Position numbers and translations under genes: made by a program
Notes under the pieces: generated by a model
The model's input: only the letters and a program-made list of their open reading frames with translations
Told to the model about the DNA's origin: nothing
Database searches by the model: none
NCBI RefSeq assembly: GCF_018449435.1
Contig: NZ_JAHCMU010000007.1
Coordinates: 62,001-126,000, forward strand
DNA: 64,000 nucleotides
From: Flagellimonas sp. 389
Lineage (GTDB): Bacteria > Bacteroidota > Bacteroidia > Flavobacteriales > Flavobacteriaceae
Reading direction: 5' to 3'
In this document: one piece after another, positions 43,914 to 53,530 of the stretch
Position numbering within the stretch: position 1 is the stretch's first letter
Layout of the letters: every line of letters starts with the position of its first letter

Positions 43914-45368
43914 ATGAAAAAGAACCTCGCTAGTTTGGAATTGTCAGAAGAAGAAATGAAAACCTATGGCCATCAAGTGATGAATGCCATTGTTACACAT
44001 TTTAAAACACAAAACAGTGAATTGCCCGTAGCCATGGGTTCTAGGGAAGAGATGGATTCCTTGTTTTTAGAGGAGGCCCCAGAAAAAGGTTCAACACCAA
44101 TTGATGTTCTCAATTTTGTACTTGAAAACGTGATGACGAAAAGCACCAACTTATCACATCCAAGAACGTATGCATTTGTTCCCGGACCAAGTAACTTTGT
44201 GAGCGTTATGGCCGATGCCCTTGCCACAGGCTACAATATCTTTTCTGGCGGATGGGCCGCATCGCCAGCAGCGGCCGAATTGGAAATCATAACCATACAA
44301 TGGCTCTTAAAAATGTTTGGCCTTCCACAGAAAAAGGGTGGTGGCATTTTTACCAGTGGCGGTTCTATGGCGAACTTAACAGCACTGACAACAGCACGGA
44401 GGATTAAATGTGGAGAGGATTTTTCGAAAGCGATGATTTACCTATCCGATCAAGCACATTCATCCAACATTAAAGCAATTAGGGTGCTTGGGTTTAAAAA
44501 AGAACAAATCCGAATCATTCCTACGGATATCGAGTTCAAGTTTTCCATTAACAAACTCAAAAACTGTATTGCAAAGGATAGATTGAAAGGACTTCAACCT
44601 TTTTGTCTGATAGCGACTTCGGGCACTACAAATACGGGTACTGTGGACCAGTTACAAGAGTTAGCGAAAATTTGTAAAAAAGAGGACATCTGGTTTCATA
44701 TTGATGGAGCTTACGGTGCAGCGGCCATATTGTCCAAAAAAGGCAAGCAGTTGATGAAGGGAATTGAAAAAGCAGATTCATTGACCGTAGATCCCCATAA
44801 ATGGTTTTTTCAGCCTTATGAAATGGGCTGTCTTTTGGTACGAAACCACAAACACTTAAGCCATACATTCACAGAAAAACCTGAATACCTCAGGGACATT
44901 GAAGGAAATACATCAGAAATTAATTTTTATGACCACGGCATTCAATTGACACGTAGGTTTAGGGCATTAAAATTTTATATGTCCATTAAAACTTTTGGTC
45001 TAAAACAGTTCAGGGATGCCATCACATATAATATTGATCTTGCCGAAGAAGTAGAAAAAATTCTTAGGACCAGTAAAACATGGGAAGTTGTTTTCCCTGC
45101 CACCATGGCAATCATAAACTTTAGGTACAATCCAATTGGCAAAAAATACAACCAAAAGGAATTGGATGCCTTGAATCAATTTATTTCGGAAAAAGTGGTC
45201 GCCTCAAGAGAAGCACTTTTGGTAACCACACTATTACATGGTCAAGTAGTTCTAAGAATGTGTCTGATCAATCCAAGAACTACAATCGATGATATCAAAG
45301 AGACTTTGGTATTATGTCGAAAATTTGCCCATGAACATGAATTAAAAAGGCAAAAAGTAGTTCACTAA
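43914..45368 (+). CDS. PLP-dependent decarboxylase (group II, aromatic/acidic amino acid type)
   Basis: 484-residue DDC/GAD-fold enzyme. PLP-binding Lys in TVDPHKWFFQPYEMG; HIDGAYGAAA supplies the ring-stacking region; NPRTYAFVPGPSNF and GGWAASPAAAELE are family landmarks. Decarboxylates an L-amino acid, with aromatic amino acids the commonest substrates of this group; substrate not readable here. Single gene with its own upstream region. Confidence 0.87.
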   Translation: MKKNLASLELSEEEMKTYGHQVMNAIVTHFKTQNSELPVAMGSREEMDSLFLEEAPEKGSTPIDVLNFVLENVMTKSTNLSHPRTYAFVPGPSNFVSVMADALATGYNIFSGGWAASPAAAELEIITIQWLLKMFGLPQKKGGGIFTSGGSMANLTALTTARRIKCGEDFSKAMIYLSDQAHSSNIKAIRVLGFKKEQIRIIPTDIEFKFSINKLKNCIAKDRLKGLQPFCLIATSGTTNTGTVDQLQELAKICKKEDIWFHIDGAYGAAAILSKKGKQLMKGIEKADSLTVDPHKWFFQPYEMGCLLVRNHKHLSHTFTEKPEYLRDIEGNTSEINFYDHGIQLTRRFRALKFYMSIKTFGLKQFRDAITYNIDLAEEVEKILRTSKTWEVVFPATMAIINFRYNPIGKKYNQKELDALNQFISEKVVASREALLVTTLLHGQVVLRMCLINPRTTIDDIKETLVLCRKFAHEHELKRQKVVH

Positions 45369-45422
45369 TTAATGAAGTTGAGCAATATTCAACCCTAAAA
45401 TACTACTATACACTTATTAGCC

Positions 45423-45893
45423 TTAAAATTTCAAAGCCAAGCCAACACCGTTTCTATTGCTTGTAGGCACCAACCTAAAAGTAGTTTTATTGTCGAATTG
45501 CCTGTTATAGGTTAGTATGGTATTTTTTCTATTCTGATTGGATAAATGCAAAAATACACCACCTAAAATTCCAAAACCTAGAGACCCAAGAGCCGGACCA
45601 AGAGCGTTACCGTCATCTTGAGATAGCTCATAACCGGACCAAACCGCAGTGCCTATTTGACCTACTAAAGCAACGAATGTTAAGGTAGAATTTAATTCGG
45701 CCTTTTTCCAATAGTTTGCAGCTTGATTGTTATTTTCAATCAGCTTTTTAAACTCTTTTTTTGATATTTGTTTATCGTCCCGATAGAACTCTGGTTCCCA
45801 AAAACCTTCAAAAATAGTGAGTTCTTGGGCATTCATTTTTATCATAAAGGTGGAGATGAAACAAAAAGCAAGTACTTGAGAAAACTTTTTCAT
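45423..45893 (-). CDS. Small exported/membrane protein, function unknown
   Basis: About 156 residues from the ATG at 45893 (MKKFSQVLAFCFISTFMIKMNAQ, signal peptide); the frame is open 21 bases upstream. The mature part has two hydrophobic segments (LTFVALVGQIGTAVWSG and GPALGSLGFGILGGVFLHL) and ends LVPTSNRNGVGLALKF. No known domain recognised. It is convergent with the decarboxylase gene and downstream of nothing co-directional within 45 bases. Confidence 0.6.
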   Translation of the reverse strand: MKKFSQVLAFCFISTFMIKMNAQELTIFEGFWEPEFYRDDKQISKKEFKKLIENNNQAANYWKKAELNSTLTFVALVGQIGTAVWSGYELSQDDGNALGPALGSLGFGILGGVFLHLSNQNRKNTILTYNRQFDNKTTFRLVPTSNRNGVGLALKF

Positions 45894-45959
45894 TAAGGTA
45901 TGTTTTAACTTCAAAAGTATTCTGGTTCTTTTTTATCACGCTTGTCAAAAAATCTTTTT

Positions 45960-47048
45960 TTAGAAACCAATCACCTGATTACTAAAAGTTCTATTCAAAT
46001 CATCTTGCACTTTTGGATCTGAACAGTTTATCAAGATAGATACTACTATATTTTCATTTGGGTATATGAAAAAATTGGAATATGCCCCAACACTATTGCC
46101 AATATGCCCCACATAATTTCTACCTTCATCATCTTGGCTTACTTGAAATCCCAATCCATAATATGTTGGTTTTTCATTTACGCTTTGTGAAGCAAGTATC
46201 TCACTCAAAATATGCGGCTTTACCAATTTTTTGTTCAAAATGGCTTGTCCCATTTTAGCAATATCGCTACTGGTAGATAAATATCCCCCTCCAGCTAGCT
46301 TATAGAAATTGTTTACGGGTATCGCTTGCTTAAAACCTATTTTGGTTCTGGTATAGTTTCGACTTTGCTCAACTAACATTTCTTGGTCACTGAGTAGAGC
46401 CAAAGTGACTTTCTCCGGTATTGTGTTCCTCATTTCCAAAGGGTCGAGAACATTTTCTTTTACATAGGTTTCAAAAGGAATTCCACTTGCTTCTTGCATT
46501 GCAAGTGATAGTAAAACAAAGTTGAAACTATTGTACAAATATCCTTTTCCAGGTTCAAAAACCAATGGGTCGTTTTTGAAAATTTCAATGCCCTCTTTTA
46601 TCGAATACGGTTTGTTCAACCCAAACTCTTTACCACGATATCCTCTTATTCCCGCAGTATGGCTTGCCAATTGGCGCAATGTAAAATCATACTTTTTTTT
46701 TGGATAATAGGGGACGTAGTTATAAAACGACCCATCTAAATCTACTATTCCTTCCTCTATCATCTTTGCAAGCGCAACACCCGTAATACATTTGGAAATA
46801 CTCGCGATTCGAAATAGCGTTTTTTCAGGATTTACTTTTATCCTTCTTTCCAAATCGGCATAACCATATCCCTTTTTCAGTAAAATTTCACCTTCTCTTT
46901 TTATCGTGATGGCCATTCCAGGGATTTTATTTTCAACCGCTAGATTTTGGAAAATTGCATTTGCCAAGTCTAATCCCTTAAGTCCTTTTATAGATTTGGT
47001 CTTTGGTGATGACTGAAATAAATTTTGAAGGTATTCAAATAAGCTCAT
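45960..47048 (-). CDS. Cytoplasmic-type serine hydrolase (class C beta-lactamase fold)
   Basis: 362 residues, no signal peptide. Active-site pair SISK (FRIASISKCITG), the second motif reads YNS (YLYNSFNFVLLSLAM), as in LACTB-like proteins, and HIG replaces KTG (YVGHIGNSVGAYSNFF). Probably an esterase or peptidase rather than a beta-lactamase. Starts 18 bases after the GIN lipoprotein gene, with which it is probably co-transcribed. Confidence 0.83.
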   Translation of the reverse strand: MSLFEYLQNLFQSSPKTKSIKGLKGLDLANAIFQNLAVENKIPGMAITIKREGEILLKKGYGYADLERRIKVNPEKTLFRIASISKCITGVALAKMIEEGIVDLDGSFYNYVPYYPKKKYDFTLRQLASHTAGIRGYRGKEFGLNKPYSIKEGIEIFKNDPLVFEPGKGYLYNSFNFVLLSLAMQEASGIPFETYVKENVLDPLEMRNTIPEKVTLALLSDQEMLVEQSRNYTRTKIGFKQAIPVNNFYKLAGGGYLSTSSDIAKMGQAILNKKLVKPHILSEILASQSVNEKPTYYGLGFQVSQDDEGRNYVGHIGNSVGAYSNFFIYPNENIVVSILINCSDPKVQDDLNRTFSNQVIGF

Positions 47049-47066
47049 GGCATTATTGCTATGCTA

Positions 47067-47870
47067 TCAATCCCTGAAAATCAATCGACCATTAAACAAT
47101 TCTTCCACTTCGACCTCTGGTGGGCGGTTGTTGCATATGACATCTCCTACACCTCTTATTACACCGCTTATCCGTTGTTGTGGATTTACAAATGTATCAT
47201 TTGACCCTCTATGGTTAATGCTCACATTTTGAGCAACGAGATTTTCCGCTTCAATTCTGGAGTCTCCCGCGGCAATAGTAATACTTAAATTGTTTGTAGT
47301 TCCACCTAATTTAAAGTAAGCTATGCCATTTGTTGTAATTCGAACAATTTCAGAATTCACGTTCAAATCAAAAGAGCCATCCGTTGTCTCAGCTTCCGAA
47401 TCGGTAAAACTTTCAGATATTAAGGAAATGTTGGGGTAATTCAATATTCCTTCGCTGGAAATTAATAGTCCAGTACTGCTTCGTATCTCTTCAATATTTG
47501 GCGACGTCACATAGATTGTGGTCAAGCCATACTCCCTAAAAAAGTTGCAGCCATTGCTATTTTTTACAACAAGACGATTGCCCTCCACAACGGCGGATAC
47601 TTCATTTCTAAGAAATTCTCCTGTTTCAATTTCAACTACCTGTTCTTCTCCTTGCCTTAGCACCAAATTGATATTTTCAAACACTGTGATATTCAAAAAA
47701 TCAGAAACCTCAACAGGTTCGCGAATCAAATCACCTGCGTTCTGAAAACAGTCAGGGGCATTTTCTCCATTACAGGATACCAGCAAAGAAAAAAGACCAA
47801 AGAAAAAAGACTTGCGAACTGTATTCGCAACGGTTCTGTTTTTCCAATTTAAAAATCTTCTGTTCAACAT
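47067..47870 (-). CDS. GIN-domain (DUF2807) lipoprotein
   Basis: 267 residues with a lipobox LLVSC (Cys near residue 33, preceded by FFFGLFS) and a DUF2807/head-GIN body (LNITVFENINLVLRQGEEQVV, GNRLVVKNSNGC, STGLLISSEG, IAAGDSRIEAENL, RGSNDTFVNPQQ, IRGVGDVICNN). It shares its fold with the exported protein at 34129-34803. Probably anchored to a membrane facing the periplasm; function unknown. Lies between a PagL-like gene (gap 7) and a serine hydrolase gene (gap 18). Confidence 0.82.
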   Translation of the reverse strand: MLNRRFLNWKNRTVANTVRKSFFFGLFSLLVSCNGENAPDCFQNAGDLIREPVEVSDFLNITVFENINLVLRQGEEQVVEIETGEFLRNEVSAVVEGNRLVVKNSNGCNFFREYGLTTIYVTSPNIEEIRSSTGLLISSEGILNYPNISLISESFTDSEAETTDGSFDLNVNSEIVRITTNGIAYFKLGGTTNNLSITIAAGDSRIEAENLVAQNVSINHRGSNDTFVNPQQRISGVIRGVGDVICNNRPPEVEVEELFNGRLIFRD

Positions 47871-47877
47871 CTATCTT

Positions 47878-48978
47878 CTATAATCTAATTCCAACTCCAA
47901 ATTCAACAGTTTCTGCTTTTGCCGCGTGGGATTTTAGCGTTACTGCGCCAAAAACCTTGTCTCCAAAATAGCGTTTTAACCCTATCCGATTGTAAATCCT
48001 TCCTTCAAAATCAAAAGGACAGTAAACATAATATCCCAATTGAGCGATTACGCTCAATTTATTTACGAACAGCTCATGTCCCACAAAAACTCCAACACGT
48101 TTATAGTCTGTATCGGGAGCAACATCGAGCTCAGGAAATGAAATGGATTGATAACGAATCAATTCCTTTAAAAAATTGGAAAAAAACACATCTGTCCCAA
48201 ATTGTATCGCACTTTTTCTTCCCAATCGTTTATCGGCATAAGCCGAAAGCATCCAAAATCCATAGCGCCCAGAATTAATGACATCACTAGTATTAGCACC
48301 CGCTCTTAAGGCAAAGTTGTAACGAATAGGTTCAGTTACTTTTTCATCCGTCTTACGCTGAACGAACTCAAATGATTCCTTTGCATTCAAATCATAGGTT
48401 AGTCCAAAATTAAAAGCCATCGTATTGGTGGACGTGTTAGGAGCTTTAAAATTGGCGTTTGAATAATGTAATAAAGAAATACCCGTTTTAAAACCTAAGC
48501 CAGCTATAAGATTCTCCTTATGATAATTGAGCATTACTAAGGTCGAAGCCAAAATATGGGAACCATACGCATTGTTCCTAAAATTATCGTTTTTATCATA
48601 AGGATTAGTGTTATATGCCAAACCCTGACCCACTCGAAATTGTAGATTACGTTTTAAAAAATAAAAATTGTAATGGGCATACAGTCCAAAATGATTTCCC
48701 AATGTTGGATTATTGGTATCCTGATAAACAAAAGAGAAACCCGTATCCGGATAGCCGAATTGTGACTCCCATTCTTCATTTCCATACCTTTTCCTATTGA
48801 AGCCTAGAATGACACCACCAGGATGTTCGGTAATCAAATGAGATATATCTGGATTATGCAAGAGAATGGAACCGTAGTATTGGCTGGCGTCTAGCACATA
48901 CTTTTTAGCAATTTTCTTCTCTTGCGAAAATGCATTGCAACTGCACAGAATAACATACAAATAAAGTAGGCGCTTCAT
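47878..48978 (-). CDS. PagL-like lipid A acyl hydrolase (acyloxyacyl hydrolase family)
   Basis: 366 residues: signal peptide (KRLLYLYVILCSCNAFS-Q) and a beta-barrel C-terminal part. The active-site signature HYSN lies in LLHYSNANFKAPN, matching the His-Ser dyad of PagL lipid A 3-O-deacylases. Expected to sit in the outer membrane and trim lipid A acyl chains; substrate inferred from the family. It follows metF by 19 bases, but its own function is unrelated to methionine, so readthrough or chance spacing is possible. Confidence 0.8.
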   Translation of the reverse strand: MKRLLYLYVILCSCNAFSQEKKIAKKYVLDASQYYGSILLHNPDISHLITEHPGGVILGFNRKRYGNEEWESQFGYPDTGFSFVYQDTNNPTLGNHFGLYAHYNFYFLKRNLQFRVGQGLAYNTNPYDKNDNFRNNAYGSHILASTLVMLNYHKENLIAGLGFKTGISLLHYSNANFKAPNTSTNTMAFNFGLTYDLNAKESFEFVQRKTDEKVTEPIRYNFALRAGANTSDVINSGRYGFWMLSAYADKRLGRKSAIQFGTDVFFSNFLKELIRYQSISFPELDVAPDTDYKRVGVFVGHELFVNKLSVIAQLGYYVYCPFDFEGRIYNRIGLKRYFGDKVFGAVTLKSHAAKAETVEFGVGIRL

Positions 48979-48997
48979 GAAACGCTAAAGTAGGAAA

Positions 48998-49951
48998 TTA
49001 AAATATTGCTGCCGCAACCGCCTTAATATTATCTGATTTCCCCATAGAGTAATAATGTAATACGGGCACATTCGCCTCCTTTAATTCTTTTGATTGCTGA
49101 ATGCACCAATCCACTCCTACCTGTCTAACTTCTTTGTTGTTTTTGCAATTTTCGACGGCATCAACCAAATCCTCAGGAATATCTACACGAAAAACCTGAG
49201 GCAATAATTGCAAATGTTTTTTTACTGCTAACGGTTTAATTCCAGGTATTATTGGAATATGAATTCCCATATCCCTTGCCGCATCAACAAATTCGAAGTA
49301 CTTCTTATTGTCGAAGAACATTTGGGTAACCACGTAATCAGCACCTAATTCTACTTTTTCTTTTAAACGCTTTAAATCGGATTTTAAGGATGGTGCTTCC
49401 ATATGTTTTTCAGGATAACCAGCTACACCGATACAGAAATCGGCGCAATTGTCCGTTTCAATAACCTCGTGCAAATAATTGCCACAGTTTAACTCTTGAA
49501 TTTGTTGTACCAAACTCGATGCATAAGGGTGCCCTCCCTTTGTCGGCTCAAAATATTTTTCTTCACGCATAGCATCACCACGCAATGCCATTACATTATC
49601 AATCCCCAAATAATGACAATCTACCAATAAATATTCTGTTTCCTCTTTGGTAAATCCTCCACAAAGTACGTGAGGTACGGTATCAACGTTATACTTATGG
49701 GTTATTGAGGCACAAATTCCCAATGTCCCGGGACGCATTCTAGTCAGTTTTTTATCCAAAAGACCGTCACGGTCAATATAAACGTACTCTTCACGAGAAG
49801 TTGTTACATCTATAAAAGGTGGATTAAATTCCATCAGTGGGTCAATGTTATTGTACAACTCCTGAATACTTTTTCCTTTTACTGGAGGAATAATCTCAAA
49901 ACTGAAAAGTGTTTCTCCTTTTGCTTTTTTTATATGGTCGGTTACTTTCAT
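48998..49951 (-). CDS. metF: MetF, 5,10-methylenetetrahydrofolate reductase
   Basis: Supplies 5-methyltetrahydrofolate to methionine synthase, whose gene lies upstream (85-base gap). TIM-barrel FAD enzyme of 317 residues: FSFEIIPPVKG, DVTTSREE, LRGD, FCIGVAGYPEKH, TQMFFDNKKYF. Probably the last methionine gene of the SAM-riboswitch-controlled transcript. Confidence 0.95.
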   Translation of the reverse strand: MKVTDHIKKAKGETLFSFEIIPPVKGKSIQELYNNIDPLMEFNPPFIDVTTSREEYVYIDRDGLLDKKLTRMRPGTLGICASITHKYNVDTVPHVLCGGFTKEETEYLLVDCHYLGIDNVMALRGDAMREEKYFEPTKGGHPYASSLVQQIQELNCGNYLHEVIETDNCADFCIGVAGYPEKHMEAPSLKSDLKRLKEKVELGADYVVTQMFFDNKKYFEFVDAARDMGIHIPIIPGIKPLAVKKHLQLLPQVFRVDIPEDLVDAVENCKNNKEVRQVGVDWCIQQSKELKEANVPVLHYYSMGKSDNIKAVAAAIF

Positions 49952-50036
49952 TTCATTGTTTGTTGTTCATTGCTCGTTAACAGTTGACGGTTGTATAATT
50001 AAACTAACAACCATAAACCAACAACTATCAACTATT

Positions 50037-53000
50037 TTATTCATCAACTAGATTAGGAGCCAACCATTTTTTGGCTTTTTCCAATTTAATTTCTCTTCGC
50101 TTGGCAAAATCAGCTACTTGATCTTCTTTTATTTTTCCCAATCCAAAATATTTTGCTTCCCGATTGCCAAAATAATATCCACTAACACTGGCTGCGGGCC
50201 ACATTGCCAAACTTTCTGTTAGTTTTACCCCAATATTTTCTTCGACCTTTAACAGCTCCCAAATAGTGAGTTTTTCCAAATGGTCAGGACATGCAGGATA
50301 ACCTGGGGCCGGGCGAATACCCCGATATTTTTCTTCGATCAAGTCTTCGTTGGATAAGGTTTCATTAACTGCATAGCCCCAATGTTTTGTTCTCACCTCT
50401 TTATGTAAATATTCTGCAAAGGCTTCCGCTAAGCGGTCTGCTATTGCTTTGATCATAATCGAGCTATAATCGTCCAAATTCTTTTCGTATTGGGTAGCTA
50501 ATTCCGCAGTACCAAATCCAGTGGTGACACAGAAGCAGCCTATAAAATCCTGTTTTCCACTTTCTTTTGGAGCAATAAAATCTGCCAAGGCATAATCGGG
50601 AACACCTTCTCTGCGCTGTAATTGTTGACGTAGGGTTCTGAAAATCCCCCTCTGTCCTTTGGACATCTCTCCCATGTGGGGAGAATAAAGAACTTCTATA
50701 TCATCGTGGTTTACTGTATTTGCTTCAAATAGGCCGAAAACTGCCTTGGCCTTTAATTGTTTTTCGGCCAGCACTTTTTTGAGCATAATTTGAGCATCCG
50801 CGAAGAGCTCGGTTGCTTGTTCTCCTACGACTTTATCCGTAAGGATATCTGGATACTTGCCATGTAGGTCCCAACTTCTGAAAAAGGGTGTCCAATCTAT
50901 AAAATCCACTAATTTTTCCAATTCCAAATCGGCAATGATCTGAATGCCAAGTTGATTTGGTTTGACAATTTCAGCGCTCTTCCAATCAATTTGAAATTTA
51001 TTTGCTCTTGCAGCTTCAATCGTTTTATATTCTTTTTTCTTGGTTCGACTCAAAAACTTATCACGGAATTCTTCGTAATCTAGTTTGATACCATTTTTAT
51101 AGCCATCAGAAGTTTCCTTTTGAAGTAAATCGCCAACAACGGTTACCGCTCTGGAAGCATCGTTCACATGAACTACCGTATTACTGTATTGGGGATCAAT
51201 TTTGACAGCTGTGTGTGCCTTGCTTGTTGTGGCCCCTCCAATCAAGAGAGGAACTTCAAAGTTTTGCCGTTCCATTTCTTTGGCCAAAAACACCATTTCA
51301 TCTAGGGAAGGTGTTATCAATCCACTCAAACCGATTACATCTACATTATGTTCTATAGCAGCATTGATGATTTTTTCAGGGGGAACCATAACCCCTAAAT
51401 CAACAATTTCATAATTATTACAGGCCAAAACTACACTCACAATGTTCTTTCCAATATCATGGACATCACCTTTTACGGTTGCCATGAGAATTTTTCCTGC
51501 AGCCCCCCCTGCCCCCAAAGGGGGAGTTTTTAATTCTTTATGTATTTTTTTTAGAACTATTTCGAGGTTTCCAAGCACTTCACTATTCGTAAATCTCATA
51601 ACGCGATATCCTTCACTTTCTAACCAAGTTGTACGCTTCTTATCGCTTTTCTTATTTTCGGGTAGTTGATGAATCAGTCCATCAACCTCAATTATTAAAC
51701 TTTCTTTCAAACATATAAAATCAGTAATATACTCACCTATAACATGTTGTCTCCTAAACTTATATCCATCTAAATTTTTATTACTTAACGCGTTCCAAAG
51801 CATTCTTTCTGCAGAAGTAGGCTGATGTCGCATTTTTTTCGCATACTCTTTTAACAAATTATATAAGATAGGGTTTGCCGTCTTCCAATGTTGCTCCCCC
51901 TTTGGGGGTGGGGGGGCATTTCTTTTTTTCTCTTCTTCTATATAAGGAAGTAAGTATGCTACTGCCTTTTTCATTACCCGTGCAGACTTTACTACTTGGG
52001 GAAGAAACATTTTTCCACTACCAAAGAGGTCACCAACTACATTCATTCCTGTCATCAGGTTTCCTTCGATCACTTCAATAGGTTTGTCCGCCACTTGCCT
52101 TGCTTCCTCAACATCTTCGATTATATATTGATCTATTCCCTTGACCAAAGCCCTCGTAATTCTACTTTGTAATGGCTCTTCACGCCATGATAAATCAACG
52201 GTATTCTCTTTGGCTTTACCAACAACAGTTTCTGCAAATTCCAGTAAACGTTCTGTAGCATCATCACGGCGATTCAAAATGACATCTTCTACATGTTCCA
52301 ATAAATCCTTGGGAATATCATCATAGACTTCGAGCATCGTAGGGTTAACAATGCCCATATTCATACCGGCTTTTATGGCATGATATAAAAAAACAGAGTG
52401 CATGGCCTCACGAACGGGATTATTTCCCCTAAACGAAAATGAAACGTTGCTCACACCTCCACTAACACTGCAATATGGAAGGTTTTTACGAACCCAACGC
52501 GTACCTTCTATAAAATCTAGAGCATTCAATTTATGCTCATCCATTCCTGTAGCAACGGGAAAAATATTAAGATCAAAAATAATATCCTCTGCTGGAAAAC
52601 CTACTTCATCCACCAATACACGATAAGAACGTTCAGCAATTTCTTTACGGCGTTCCAATGTATCGGCTTGCCCTACTTCATCAAAAGCCATTACGATGAC
52701 CGCTGCTCCATAGCGTTTAATCAATTTGGCCTGACGGATAAATTCCGTTTCACCTTCTTTTAGGCTGATTGAATTCACAATACATTTACCCTGCACAACT
52801 TGTAGACCCGCTTCAATGATTTCCCACTTAGAACTATCGATCATAATGGGAACTCTTGCGATATCCGGTTCGGCAACAATTAAATTCAGAAACCTGACCA
52901 TAGCTTCTTTGCCATCGATCAAGCCATCGTCCATATTGATATCGATGATTTGGGCGCCACCTTCAACTTGGTGTCGCGCAACTTCCAATGCCTCATCGAA

Positions 53001-53165
53001 TTTTTCTTCTTTTATCAAGCGAAGAAACTTCTTTGAACCCGCTACATTCGTACGTTCACCTACGTTGATGAAGTTGCTTTCGGGAGTAATGACCAAGGGT
53101 TCCAGGCCAGAGAGTTTCAAAAAACGTTGTTCGTTTTTCGTTGTTTGTTGTTCGGTCATGCTCAT
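50037..53165 (-). CDS. metH: MetH, cobalamin-dependent methionine synthase (folate/B12/activation half) with inserted DUF559 domain
   Basis: The part of MetH that binds methyl-folate and cobalamin; the homocysteine-binding domain is a separate gene at 53531. Domains: pterin-binding (about 20-290), cap (about 310-412), an inserted DUF559 endonuclease domain (about 417-555), B12-binding with DVHDIG and ligand His569, then the SAM reactivation domain (about 700-1035, [27 protein letters not shown]). At 1042 residues it exceeds the ~900 expected because of the insert, which is in frame and leaves all MetH motifs intact. The start overlaps the four-helix-bundle stop by 4 bases. Confidence 0.93.
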   Translation of the reverse strand: MSMTEQQTTKNEQRFLKLSGLEPLVITPESNFINVGERTNVAGSKKFLRLIKEEKFDEALEVARHQVEGGAQIIDINMDDGLIDGKEAMVRFLNLIVAEPDIARVPIMIDSSKWEIIEAGLQVVQGKCIVNSISLKEGETEFIRQAKLIKRYGAAVIVMAFDEVGQADTLERRKEIAERSYRVLVDEVGFPAEDIIFDLNIFPVATGMDEHKLNALDFIEGTRWVRKNLPYCSVSGGVSNVSFSFRGNNPVREAMHSVFLYHAIKAGMNMGIVNPTMLEVYDDIPKDLLEHVEDVILNRRDDATERLLEFAETVVGKAKENTVDLSWREEPLQSRITRALVKGIDQYIIEDVEEARQVADKPIEVIEGNLMTGMNVVGDLFGSGKMFLPQVVKSARVMKKAVAYLLPYIEEEKKRNAPPPPKGEQHWKTANPILYNLLKEYAKKMRHQPTSAERMLWNALSNKNLDGYKFRRQHVIGEYITDFICLKESLIIEVDGLIHQLPENKKSDKKRTTWLESEGYRVMRFTNSEVLGNLEIVLKKIHKELKTPPLGAGGAAGKILMATVKGDVHDIGKNIVSVVLACNNYEIVDLGVMVPPEKIINAAIEHNVDVIGLSGLITPSLDEMVFLAKEMERQNFEVPLLIGGATTSKAHTAVKIDPQYSNTVVHVNDASRAVTVVGDLLQKETSDGYKNGIKLDYEEFRDKFLSRTKKKEYKTIEAARANKFQIDWKSAEIVKPNQLGIQIIADLELEKLVDFIDWTPFFRSWDLHGKYPDILTDKVVGEQATELFADAQIMLKKVLAEKQLKAKAVFGLFEANTVNHDDIEVLYSPHMGEMSKGQRGIFRTLRQQLQRREGVPDYALADFIAPKESGKQDFIGCFCVTTGFGTAELATQYEKNLDDYSSIMIKAIADRLAEAFAEYLHKEVRTKHWGYAVNETLSNEDLIEEKYRGIRPAPGYPACPDHLEKLTIWELLKVEENIGVKLTESLAMWPAASVSGYYFGNREAKYFGLGKIKEDQVADFAKRREIKLEKAKKWLAPNLVDE
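51502..51526 (+). repeat. Inverted repeat, metH-B12-side end of the DUF559 element
   Basis: On the plus strand: G, seven C, TG, five C, AAA, five G, AG. The inner CCCCCAAAGGGGG is itself a near-palindrome. Pairs in inverted orientation with 51894-51917, differing only by TG versus A between the two C-runs. Confidence 0.8.
51894..51917 (-). repeat. Inverted repeat, cap-side end of the DUF559 element
   Basis: On the minus strand: G, seven C, A, five C, AAA, five G, AG. In metH it encodes APPPPKGE. Same sequence as the other terminus apart from a one-base length difference. Confidence 0.8.
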
Positions 53166-53512
53166 ACCTTTCTATGATAATTAATAAATCCGTTCAACAA
53201 TTTTTTAACCCTTTCCACTTCGGTTAAAATGATATCAATATCAGTAGAAATATATTCCAAATCATTGGCTAGTATTAATTGTGTTTCAAGCTCGTAAAGA
53301 GAACCTCTTGCGATGTGTAAAAAATGTATAGCTTCTTTTGCTGTTTGTCTACCGGATGCTTCAGCGATATTTGAAGGAACCGAAACTGCACATCGTTGAA
53401 CTTGAGAGATTAAAGAAAATTTTTCATCCTCAGGAAAAGATTTAGTGATCACATAAATTCCTTTGACCAATTTTCTTGCTTGTATCCAAACGTCTAATTC
53501 TTTATAATCCAA
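53162..53512 (-). CDS. Four-helix-bundle protein (23S rRNA intervening-sequence type)
   Basis: 116 residues of the four-helix-bundle family first seen in 23S rRNA intervening sequences: [62 protein letters not shown]. Such genes are common in Bacteroidota at scattered, apparently mobile locations; no activity is established. Here it separates the two halves of the split methionine synthase and overlaps metH by ATGA, so it would be made from the SAM-controlled transcript. Likely a late insertion. Confidence 0.88.
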   Translation of the reverse strand: MDYKELDVWIQARKLVKGIYVITKSFPEDEKFSLISQVQRCAVSVPSNIAEASGRQTAKEAIHFLHIARGSLYELETQLILANDLEYISTDIDIILTEVERVKKLLNGFINYHRKV

Positions 53513-53530
53513 TTCTAAATATTTAACATT

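Larger units (their letters stand above)
51502..51917 (-). mobile_element. DUF559 endonuclease-domain element inserted in metH
   Basis: This 416-base segment encodes about 139 residues read in the metH frame: [50 protein letters not shown], and [15 protein letters not shown]. These are the conserved blocks of DUF559 (Vsr-like PD-(D/E)xK nuclease fold), with the acidic residues of YITDF and IEVDG kept. Both ends are matching inverted repeats. No splice-site residues of inteins (N-terminal Cys/Ser, C-terminal His-Asn) are present, so it should remain in the mature protein. No clear target duplication was seen. Confidence 0.75.

Noticed and set aside
45960..47048. Antibiotic-resistance beta-lactamase
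   Set aside because: It has no export signal and carries YNS and HIG instead of YxN and KTG, closer to LACTB/esterase-type proteins.
51502..51917. Intein in MetH
   Set aside because: The insert has no Cys/Ser/Thr at its first position, no C-terminal His-Asn and no Hint-domain blocks; the conserved blocks are those of DUF559.
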